From the NCBI GenBank assembly GCA_017467985.1, contig JAFUJY010000085.1, positions 1 to 5,100 on the forward strand: a stretch of 5,100 nt of DNA, read 5' to 3'. Shown here in pieces: positions 1 through 5,100 of the stretch. The notes under the pieces are model-generated. The model did no database searches and was not told the origin of the DNA. It worked only from the letters and a program-made list of their open reading frames with translations. The number at the start of each line of letters is the position of its first letter. Position 1 is the stretch's first letter. The position numbers were made by a program, and so were the translations under genes. This DNA is from Bacillota bacterium (lineage in GTDB: Bacteria > Bacillota > Clostridia > Lachnospirales > Bianqueaceae).

Positions 1-652
1 GGACTGGTCTTCCTTCTGCAGCAACTGGCTGTATCAGTGGGAGCATTATGAGGACCAGCATTATAAGGAGAAGATCTATAAAGGGTTAGCTGGCATAGAG
101 GCGGCCCCCTATCGATTCGTATCCGGTATTGATTTTGGCTATGATCCTCACACCGGAAAAATGACATATATCGGAGAGCACAGCAGTGGCAGTACGGTGC
201 TGGCATTGTGTATGGGTGAGCCTCAGTTGTATTTTGAAATGGAAGATGTGCTGGATCATCCCACCTGGCGGGAAATGATGGCCCAATATGGCGATTTCTT
301 CTTCAAAACACCGGAAGAAAAGCTGGCAGCATCCAATGAGGCGGTTGCGGGCAAAGGATGGGCAGAACCGTTGTATGCCACCGCAATCGTGGCATATGCA
401 GCCAATGCCAATCAAGATGCCAAGCTGGGCCGGGAAGTGTGGGAATGCTTCTTTACGGCAATGTATAAAGATGCCCTGACATCTGACGGACAGTATATGT
501 TCGGTCAAGTGACAGAGCGTCCTGGTGCAAATACCAAGGACTATGCCCAGTGGAGCTTAAATCTGATCACAGCACTGGATCTGGCAGAGGAATATTTGCC
601 GGAAGAACCGATTACAGAGCCGGTGGATAAATTCTTGAATTGGAGAAAGTAA
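1..652 (+). CDS. PcRGLX/YetA-like (PL26) exo-rhamnogalacturonan lyase family protein, C-terminal part
   Basis: This is the 3' end of a gene that begins before the window. The frame is open from base 2 (first full codon Asp of DWSS) to TAA at 650-652, giving 216 residues. The first in-frame ATG at 161 is internal, because the 53 codons before it align with the next gene's product. By hand count about 127 of 217 aligned positions (about 58%) match residues 613-829 of the downstream protein, with one single-residue gap. Shared blocks include VSG.DFGYDP, ALCMGEPQLYFE, TPEEKLAASN and EYLPEEPI.EP. The segment corresponds to the end of the C-terminal alpha/alpha-toroid domain of the PL26 family, whose known members cleave the rhamnose-galacturonate backbone of rhamnogalacturonan I by beta-elimination. 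Family membership is inferred mainly through the complete paralogue. Substrate is not proven, and catalytic residues lie mostly outside the visible part. The stop codon overlaps the next start (TAATG), so the two genes are almost certainly co-transcribed and translationally coupled. Confidence 0.85.
   Translation, partial: DWSSFCSNWLYQWEHYEDQHYKEKIYKGLAGIEAAPYRFVSGIDFGYDPHTGKMTYIGEHSSGSTVLALCMGEPQLYFEMEDVLDHPTWREMMAQYGDFFFKTPEEKLAASNEAVAGKGWAEPLYATAIVAYAANANQDAKLGREVWECFFTAMYKDALTSDGQYMFGQVTERPGANTKDYAQWSLNLITALDLAEEYLPEEPITEPVDKFLNWRK
642..645 (+). promoter_or_regulatory. Shine-Dalgarno inside the preceding gene's last codons
   Basis: GGAG lies six bases before ATG 652 and is part of the Trp-Arg codons (TGG AGA) at the end of the upstream lyase gene. 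It decides the start of the second lyase gene. The alternative in-frame TTG at 640 has no purine-rich site before it. Confidence 0.7.
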
Positions 653-3141
653 TGGTAAAATTACATTTTTTAGAAAATCGAAAGGCCTCAGGATATGTCA
701 CCTGGGGCCTGCCTTGGAAAAAGGGAGAGATCCGTCCCGAAGATTCATTCGTACTGGAAAATGAGCGGGGAGAGGTGTCCCCGGTACAAAGCCGTGCCAG
801 AGCCTACTGGCCGGATGGCTCTGTGAAATGGACCTTGCATACTGCTTGTGCCATGGGGACGGAGTTTGTGCTGAAAAAGGGCGAGGAAAATGCCGGGGGA
901 ATCCGGGTGGATGGACAAACGATATATGCCGGCAGGTTGGAAGTGCGTTTTGCAGGAGCGGTTCCCCAAGTGTATTGGAAGGGTAAAGTTCGATGCATTG
1001 GCGGGGAGTTGATTGCTAAAATCAGTGGAACCCAGTATAAGTCTCTGGCAGAGGAGATTATAATAGAAGAAAGGGGTCCTTTGCGGGCTGTAGTAAAGGT
1101 GAAAGGCAGTCATAACGGCAGTTTACCCTTTATTCTCCGGTATTACATCCATTATGATGAGCCGGATATCCGTATTGTGCATACGTTTTTACATGATCTG
1201 AACCCTTATACCCAGCGGATTCAGTCATTGGGGCTGGTATTTGAGGCGCCCATTTCCGGGCCGATTTATAACCGTCATGTGCGTATGGGCGGGGATGGAG
1301 GGTATTTGAAGGAAAGCTGTGTGCTGCTCAATACCTGGCGGCCCCACTTGCCGGATGAATGGTATGCCAGACAGATTCAGGGAGAAGAACTGTCCCTGGA
1401 GGACAATGCAGAAGTATCCCAATTGATGAATACCATGACTTGGTGGGACTCTTGGAAGATGGTGCAGGATTCTTCGGAGCATTATAAAATTTTGAAAAAT
1501 ACCGGGGAGGCAGAGTGTTCCGATGTGGAGGGCCCCCACGGTCATCGTGCTGCCGGCATTTTGGCGGCGGCAGGACTGAGTGTAAGCCTGCGGGATTTTT
1601 GGCAGAAATATCCGTCGGCGCTGGAAGTGACCAATATGCTGGGAGACACGGCTCAGCTGAAGGTGTGGATCTGGCCGGAGGATGCACCCAGTATGGATCT
1701 GCGTCCCTATACCAATCGGCGTTGTTTTGAAGCCTATTATGGTCAGGAAGAACCGGAGCTGGGCATGCCTTCCGGTATCGGCCAAACGAATGAGATCCAT
1801 TTGAACATATATGAAGGTCCGTCGCCGATGGATGACCAGTTGAACAAATGGGTGCTGAACACCCAAAAGCCTGCACTGCTGGCAGCAATGCCTGCATATT
1901 ATCATGATGCCAGAGCATTTGGTACCTGGTCGCTGCCCCGTTATGATACGCCGGCCCAGGTATTTTTAGAGGATAGGTTGGAAGAGCAGTTTGCTTTTTA
2001 CCAGCGGGAAGTGGAGCAGCGCAAATGGTACGGCCTGTGGAATTACGGGGATTTTATGCACAGTTATGACAAGCAGCGTCATGAGTGGCGTTATGACTTG
2101 GGGGGCTGGGCTTGGCAGAATACCGAGCTGGTACCCACCATGTGGCTGTGGTATATGTTTTTACGCAGCGGCCGGGAGGATGTATTTACCATGGCAGAGG
2201 CCATGTGCCGGCACTGCGCGGAAGTAGATTTGCATCATATGGGTCCCTTTGCGGGATTGGGTGCCCGTCACAGCGTGAAACATTATGGTGGTTCAGCGAA
2301 GGAGGCTCGAGTTTCCATGGCGGCCCATCACCGTTTTTATTATTATCTTACCGGTGATGAACGAACCGGCGACATCATGGATGAAGTAAAGGACGCAGAC
2401 TTGACCACAAAGTCTGCAGATCCTCTGCGTAATTTTTATACCATGGATGGCAGTGAACCCTATCCTACCCACGCCCGTACCGGTCCGGACTGGTCTTCTT
2501 ACTGCGGCAACTGGATGACCCGCTGGGAGCGTTTTCAGGATGCATCCTATCGGGACAAGATGCTGCAGGGAATTGCGGGCATTGCTGCGGCTCCTTATCA
2601 GTTTGTATCCGGATCTGATTTTGGCTATGACCCGGATACCGGCGAAATGTTTTATATTGGGGAGACCAGTACCGGCGGGTCCCACTTAGCCTTGTGTATG
2701 GGAGAACCCCAGTTGTATTTTGAACTGGAAGACATGCTGGAGGATCCTGCATGGCGCAGGATGATGTCAGAGTACGGAGCGTTTTATTTTATGACTCCGG
2801 AAGAAAAGCTGGCAGCATCCAACGAAAGGGTGGCCTCAAAAGGCTGGGGACTGCCCATGACCGCAGCAGCTATGGCAGCCTACGCAGCGCGGGAGCAAAA
2901 ACATGCCCGGCTGGGCCGGGATGTGTGGGAATGTTTATTTGCGGAGCTGCTCAAAAAGCCGGAGCCGCAGCGACAGGTGCAGTATGTTATCGGCAAAATT
3001 ATGGAAAAGCCCACAGTATCCACCAATACCACCGCCCAGTGGTGCTTGAACGTCATCACCTCATTGGAACTGGCAGGGGAGTACCTGCCGGAAGAGCCGA
3101 TTGCAGAGCCTTCAGAAAAATTTATGAAGTGGAGAAGCTAA
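652..3141 (+). CDS. PcRGLX/YetA-like (PL26) exo-rhamnogalacturonan lyase family protein
   Basis: This complete 829-residue protein is predicted to be a family 26 polysaccharide lyase, cleaving rhamnogalacturonan I backbone oligosaccharides from an end by beta-elimination. Family members are the Penicillium chrysogenum exolyase PcRGLX and Bacillus subtilis YetA, the latter encoded in a rhamnogalacturonan-use cluster. Visible architecture: an N-terminal RIFT-barrel-like domain with the signature SGYVTWGLPWKKGE (about 13-26) and AYWPDGSVKWT (51-61); a central beta-rich region to about 430; and a C-terminal helical toroid with WYGLWNYGDF (459-468), DLGGWAWQNTE (482-492), VDLHHMGPF (525-533), RHSVKHYGG (539-547) and HARTGPDWSS (607-616). 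The His, Tyr, Lys and Arg residues in these blocks are candidates for substrate binding or catalysis; I cannot assign them individually. There is no signal peptide or membrane segment, so it should be cytoplasmic and act on imported oligosaccharides. ATG 652 is chosen for its Shine-Dalgarno and TAATG overlap. The family call is strong; the exact substrate is inference, since gut clostridial paralogues may have diverged. Confidence 0.85.
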   Translation: MVKLHFLENRKASGYVTWGLPWKKGEIRPEDSFVLENERGEVSPVQSRARAYWPDGSVKWTLHTACAMGTEFVLKKGEENAGGIRVDGQTIYAGRLEVRFAGAVPQVYWKGKVRCIGGELIAKISGTQYKSLAEEIIIEERGPLRAVVKVKGSHNGSLPFILRYYIHYDEPDIRIVHTFLHDLNPYTQRIQSLGLVFEAPISGPIYNRHVRMGGDGGYLKESCVLLNTWRPHLPDEWYARQIQGEELSLEDNAEVSQLMNTMTWWDSWKMVQDSSEHYKILKNTGEAECSDVEGPHGHRAAGILAAAGLSVSLRDFWQKYPSALEVTNMLGDTAQLKVWIWPEDAPSMDLRPYTNRRCFEAYYGQEEPELGMPSGIGQTNEIHLNIYEGPSPMDDQLNKWVLNTQKPALLAAMPAYYHDARAFGTWSLPRYDTPAQVFLEDRLEEQFAFYQREVEQRKWYGLWNYGDFMHSYDKQRHEWRYDLGGWAWQNTELVPTMWLWYMFLRSGREDVFTMAEAMCRHCAEVDLHHMGPFAGLGARHSVKHYGGSAKEARVSMAAHHRFYYYLTGDERTGDIMDEVKDADLTTKSADPLRNFYTMDGSEPYPTHARTGPDWSSYCGNWMTRWERFQDASYRDKMLQGIAGIAAAPYQFVSGSDFGYDPDTGEMFYIGETSTGGSHLALCMGEPQLYFELEDMLEDPAWRRMMSEYGAFYFMTPEEKLAASNERVASKGWGLPMTAAAMAAYAAREQKHARLGRDVWECLFAELLKKPEPQRQVQYVIGKIMEKPTVSTNTTAQWCLNVITSLELAGEYLPEEPIAEPSEKFMKWRS

Positions 3142-3267
3142 GCTGCATACGAAATTGCAGAAAATATACTGAAATTACATAGAGAAACGCCAAAAGTGTA
3201 CTGCGGCGCCATAGAAACATGTCCAAAGGGTACTGCGATGCAGTAGAAACAGCCTTGAATGCTATAG
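3142..3267. other. Non-coding stretch between the lyase gene and the hairpin
   Basis: No gene is supported here. The only notable content is the imperfect direct repeat at 3193-3251, listed separately. A purine-rich GGAGAAG at the end of the lyase gene (3131-3137) has no start codon at a suitable distance. Confidence 0.6.
3193..3251. repeat. Imperfect direct repeat, two 27-base copies, period 32
   Basis: Copies at 3193-3219 and 3225-3251 match at 22 of 27 positions by hand count, both beginning AAAG and ending TAGAAACA, with GTACTGCG in the middle. A further GAAAC at 3184-3188 may be the tail of a decayed earlier copy. The second copy contains a 6-bp inverted repeat, TACTGC (3231-3236) and GCAGTA (3240-3245), around GAT. 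Two copies of this quality exceed what short chance matches usually give, but the function is unknown. It could be a remnant of a dispersed intergenic repeat of this genome. Confidence 0.55.
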
Positions 3268-3301
3268 TAATGCCCGGCTCCTGTAAATGAGCCGGGCATT
3301 A
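3268..3301. terminator. 13-bp perfect hairpin between convergent genes, probable bidirectional terminator
   Basis: TAATGCCCGGCTC (3268-3280) pairs perfectly with GAGCCGGGCATTA (3289-3301) around an 8-base loop. It lies 126 bases after the lyase stop and 11 bases after the stop of the opposing rubredoxin gene, which is where a shared terminator is expected. The stem is GC-rich in the middle with A/T at the base. Neither side has a long T tract (the + strand continues AAAATATTAG), so termination may be imperfect or may rely on the stem strength. Confidence 0.65.
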
Positions 3302-3312
3302 AAATATTAGTG

Positions 3313-3942
3313 TTATTCAGCTTTCTTAAACAACGAGGCGTCTACTCCACAGATGGGACAGCGAAAATCCTCCGGCAGACTCTCTGCCACATGCTCGTAA
3401 CCGCAGATCTCACATACGTATTTCGCAGCAACGGGTTCCGGCTTTTCTTCAATGTATGTAGGAGCATTCTTGGGACTCTTGCCCTTGATGACCTGATGAT
3501 AATAGGCATAAGTCATGGCAGGAGCAGTGGAGAACACATCTGCCTCAACCACCTCACCTAGGAAAACAGTATGAGTGGAAGTATCCATTGTATCAATCAC
3601 ACGGCACACCAGGTAGCCGCAGGAATCGGAGATCACAGGCATACCTTCTACAGTCTGGTATTCAACACCGGCAAACTTATCCGTGTCCTTTCCGGATTGG
3701 AAACCAAAGGTTCCGATGAGCTGGGGAGCAGACTGCTCAGACAAAATCGATACTGCAAAGTATCCGGTTTTGGAAATGCACTGGTGGGTGTAGTTATCAT
3801 GATTCATACTTACGGCTACGGTGGCAGGGGAAGAGGTGATCTGCATCACGCTGTTGGCTACACAGCCGGTGGGACGCCTACCATCTAAAGTGGTCACGAT
3901 ATAAACGCCGTAGGACATGCTTCGAAAAATGTTGGTGTTCAT
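3313..3942 (-). CDS. hrb: High-molecular-weight rubredoxin: flavin reductase domain fused to rubredoxin
   Basis: This 209-residue protein has an N-terminal FMN-binding flavin reductase-like split-barrel domain (about 1-150; MSYGVYIVTTLDG near the start, then TGCVANSVMQITSSP) followed by a linker with KGKSPKNAPTY. It ends in a rubredoxin domain (about 174-209) with both metal knuckles: CEICGY (Cys177, Cys180) and CPICG (Cys195, Cys198), which should bind one Fe(Cys)4 centre. The order and length match Hrb of acetogenic and other anaerobic clostridia. In Moorella thermoacetica Hrb passes electrons from NADH to the flavodiiron protein FprA, which reduces NO or O2. The partner is not in this window. 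No signal peptide is present, so it is cytoplasmic. The start is fixed by a perfect AGGAGG seven bases upstream and a promoter just beyond. It is probably monocistronic: the nearest neighbours are convergent on one side and divergent on the other. Function as an oxidative or nitrosative stress redox carrier is inferred from the family. Confidence 0.92.
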   Translation of the reverse strand: MNTNIFRSMSYGVYIVTTLDGRRPTGCVANSVMQITSSPATVAVSMNHDNYTHQCISKTGYFAVSILSEQSAPQLIGTFGFQSGKDTDKFAGVEYQTVEGMPVISDSCGYLVCRVIDTMDTSTHTVFLGEVVEADVFSTAPAMTYAYYHQVIKGKSPKNAPTYIEEKPEPVAAKYVCEICGYEHVAESLPEDFRCPICGVDASLFKKAE

Positions 3943-3949
3943 GGCAAAA

Positions 3950-3955
3950 CCTCCT
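3950..3955 (-). promoter_or_regulatory. Shine-Dalgarno of the rubredoxin gene
   Basis: The - strand reads AGGAGG seven bases before the ATG at 3942-3940, a perfect anti-16S match at optimal spacing. Confidence 0.85.
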
Positions 3956-3970
3956 GTATTTGATACTTAC

Positions 3971-3999
3971 AATATAGCCGAAAAGGCAGAATATGTCAA
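3971..3999 (-). promoter_or_regulatory. Sigma-A-type promoter of the rubredoxin gene
   Basis: Read on the - strand, TTGACA (3999-3994) is a perfect -35 box, followed by a 17-base spacer and TATATT (3976-3971), one base off the -10 consensus. Transcription should start near 3964, leaving a leader of about 20 bases that just includes the Shine-Dalgarno. Such a near-consensus promoter predicts high basal expression unless repressed. Confidence 0.8.
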
Positions 4000-4011
4000 G
4001 ATAGACAATTT

Positions 4012-4033
4012 ATTTTGCAAAGTTCTGCGAAAT
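4012..4033. promoter_or_regulatory. Imperfect palindrome between divergent promoters, possible operator
   Basis: ATTTTGCA (4012-4019) and TGCGAAAT (4026-4033) are inverted arms with one mismatch (7 of 8 pairs) around AAGTTC. The site lies 12 bases upstream of the rubredoxin -35 box and 16 bases upstream of the proposed gap -35 box. A further TTTTGCAA (4057-4064) sits between the gap -35 and -10. The arrangement fits a regulator site, but AT-rich DNA gives such palindromes by chance, and it does not match the Rex consensus (TTGTTAA-N4-TTAACAA). Confidence 0.3.
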
Positions 4034-4049
4034 TTTTCACAATCCCCTC

Positions 4050-4078
4050 TTGTATCTTTTGCAATTTTGTTGTACAAT
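4050..4078 (+). promoter_or_regulatory. Probable gap promoter
   Basis: TACAAT (4073-4078) is a good -10 candidate, with TTGTAT (4050-4055) at exactly 17 bases as a weak -35 (three of six consensus bases). Transcription would start near 4085 with a leader of about 46 bases. An 8-bp palindrome TTGTACAA (4070-4077) overlaps the -10. The -35 assignment is uncertain. Confidence 0.5.
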
Positions 4079-4118
4079 AATAGTGGTTTGTAAAAATCAA
4101 ATCAAGATTATCTATTAT

Positions 4119-4123
4119 GGAGG
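4119..4123 (+). promoter_or_regulatory. Shine-Dalgarno of gap
   Basis: GGAGG eight bases before ATG 4132. An in-frame ATG at 4117 overlaps this site and would add MEDIK, which GAPDH proteins do not normally have, so ATG 4132 is preferred. Confidence 0.8.
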
Positions 4124-4131
4124 ATATCAAA

Positions 4132-5100
4132 ATGTCTGTTAAAGTTGCGATTAACGGTTTTGGCCGTATCGGCCGTCTGGCTTTCCGTCAGATGTTTGAC
4201 GCAGAAGGTTATGAAGTAGTTGCTATTAACGATCTGACCAGCCCCAAGATGCTGGCTCATCTGCTGAAGTATGACACCGCTCAGGGTTCTTTTATTGGTA
4301 AGCTGGGTGAAGGTAAGCATACTGTAGAAGCTACTGAGGATTCCATCATTGTTGATGGTAAGGAAATCAAGATCTATGCTTGCAAGGATGCTAAGGATTG
4401 TCCTTGGGGCGCTCTGGATGTTGATGTAGTTCTGGAGTGTACCGGTTTCTACACCTCTAAGGAAAAGTCCATGGCTCATATCGTAGCTGGTGCTAAGAAG
4501 GTTATCATCTCTGCTCCCGCTGGTAACGATCTGAAGACTATCGTATTCAATGTTAACCATGATACTCTGACCACCGAAGATCAGATCATCTCTGCTGCTT
4601 CTTGTACCACCAACTGTCTGGCTCCCATGGCTAAGGCTCTGAATGAGTACGCTCCTATCCAGTCTGGTATCATGACCACTGTACATGCTTACACTGGTGA
4701 CCAGATGATCCTGGATGGTCCTCAGAGAAAGGGTGACCTGCGTCGTGCTCGTGCTGGTGCTCAGAACATCGTTCCCAACTCCACCGGTGCTGCTAAGGCT
4801 ATCGGTCTGGTTATTCCGGAACTGAACGGCAAGCTCATCGGCGCTGCTCAGCGTGTTCCGACCCCGACCGGTTCCACCACCATCCTTACCGCTGTTGTGG
4901 AAGGCAATGTGACCAAGGAACAGATCAACGATGCCATGAAGGCTGCTTCCAACGAGTCCTTCGGCTACAACACCGATGAGATCGTTTCCAGCGATATCGT
5001 TGGTATGAAGTATGGTTCTCTGTTCGATGCTACACAGACCATGGTTCTGCCGCTGGACAACGGAACCACTCAGGTTCAGGTTGTTTCCTGGTATGACAAC
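4132..5100 (+). CDS. gap: Glyceraldehyde-3-phosphate dehydrogenase, type I (3' end cut by window)
   Basis: The enzyme oxidises and phosphorylates glyceraldehyde 3-phosphate to 1,3-bisphosphoglycerate with NAD+ in cytoplasmic glycolysis. The 323 visible codons cover nearly the whole protein (family length about 335-340); the frame is still open at the right edge after SWYDN, a block that normally lies close to the C-terminus. Visible features: the Rossmann loop NGFGRIGR (8-15); Asp34 in AINDL, the acidic residue expected for NAD+ preference; the active-site block SAASCTTNC with catalytic Cys158; and TTVHAYTGDQ with His185, 27 residues after the Cys as in E. coli GapA. The substrate-binding NSTGAAKAIG and RVPTPTGS blocks follow. 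Codons are strongly biased (GGT, GCT, CTG, AAG), as expected for a highly expressed gene, and the bias changes near 4800. It has its own promoter and Shine-Dalgarno and diverges from the rubredoxin gene. Confidence 0.97.
   Translation, partial: MSVKVAINGFGRIGRLAFRQMFDAEGYEVVAINDLTSPKMLAHLLKYDTAQGSFIGKLGEGKHTVEATEDSIIVDGKEIKIYACKDAKDCPWGALDVDVVLECTGFYTSKEKSMAHIVAGAKKVIISAPAGNDLKTIVFNVNHDTLTTEDQIISAASCTTNCLAPMAKALNEYAPIQSGIMTTVHAYTGDQMILDGPQRKGDLRRARAGAQNIVPNSTGAAKAIGLVIPELNGKLIGAAQRVPTPTGSTTILTAVVEGNVTKEQINDAMKAASNESFGYNTDEIVSSDIVGMKYGSLFDATQTMVLPLDNGTTQVQVVSWYDN

Noticed and set aside
161..163. ATG 161 as the start of a short 163-residue gene
   Set aside because: The frame is open back to base 2, and the 53 preceding codons align with the paralogue, so this is an internal methionine of a gene cut by the window edge.
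640..651. TTG at 640 as start of the second lyase gene, adding four residues
   Set aside because: No ribosome binding site precedes it, whereas ATG 652 has GGAG at six bases and the coupling overlap TAATG.
1225..1918. Two long overlapping antisense open frames opposite the lyase gene
   Set aside because: Low-complexity translations rich in His, Pro and Cys, overlapping each other, with no domain; typical shadows of a real coding frame.
3184..3251. Direct repeats as a small CRISPR array
   Set aside because: The copies are imperfect and separated by only five bases, so there are no spacers. No cas genes are visible.
3219..3290. A 23-codon open frame (MSKGYCDAVET...) over the second repeat copy
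   Set aside because: It has no ribosome binding site, runs into the hairpin and is explained by the repeat. There is no support for translation.
4012..4033. Palindrome as a Rex (NADH-sensing repressor) site
   Set aside because: The arms ATTTTGCA/TGCGAAAT do not fit TTGTTAA-N4-TTAACAA, so Rex is not claimed; only a generic operator is suggested.
4117..4131. ATG 4117 as the gap start
   Set aside because: It overlaps the GGAGG site itself and would add an N-terminal extension unlike the family; ATG 4132 is correctly spaced.
4108..4686. Long open frame of 192 codons antisense to gap
   Set aside because: It is a by-product of the biased codons of gap on the other strand. It has no recognisable domain and no supporting signals.

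Overview
The window looks like a piece of a low-to-mid GC Firmicutes (Clostridia-type, probably gut anaerobe) chromosome. This is inferred from strong AGGAGG-type ribosome binding sites, sigma-A-like promoters, a flavin reductase-rubredoxin fusion typical of strict anaerobes, and a class I GAPDH with heavily biased codons. The exact genus cannot be named from the sequence alone.

Layout. Bases 1-3141 hold two tandem genes on the + strand: the C-terminal 216 codons of one protein, then a complete 829-residue paralogue. Their reading frames overlap by one base (TAATG). Both belong to the PcRGLX/YetA-like family (polysaccharide lyase family 26, exo-rhamnogalacturonan lyases): an N-terminal RIFT-barrel domain, a central beta-sandwich and a C-terminal alpha/alpha toroid. 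The complete protein has no signal peptide, so intracellular cleavage of imported pectin (rhamnogalacturonan I) oligosaccharides is the likely role. Bases 3142-3312 are non-coding. They hold an imperfect 27-base direct repeat (two copies, period 32) and a perfect 13-bp hairpin between convergent genes.

Bases 3313-3942 (- strand) encode a high-molecular-weight rubredoxin (flavin reductase domain plus C-terminal rubredoxin), with a near-consensus promoter and a perfect Shine-Dalgarno. Bases 3943-4131 are a divergent control region with two promoters and an imperfect palindrome between them. From 4132 to the right edge runs gap, the glycolytic glyceraldehyde-3-phosphate dehydrogenase, missing only its last residues.

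How they fit together. The lyase pair is one transcription unit, probably the 3' end of a longer pectin-utilisation operon. Hrb and gap are separate housekeeping units. GAPDH makes NADH, and Hrb-type proteins use NADH to feed flavodiiron proteins that remove NO or O2. A shared redox signal at the divergent control region is possible but unproven. I see no clearly new system here. The points most worth checking are the tandem lyase duplication, the intergenic repeat, the operator-like palindrome and a synonymous-codon switch inside gap.
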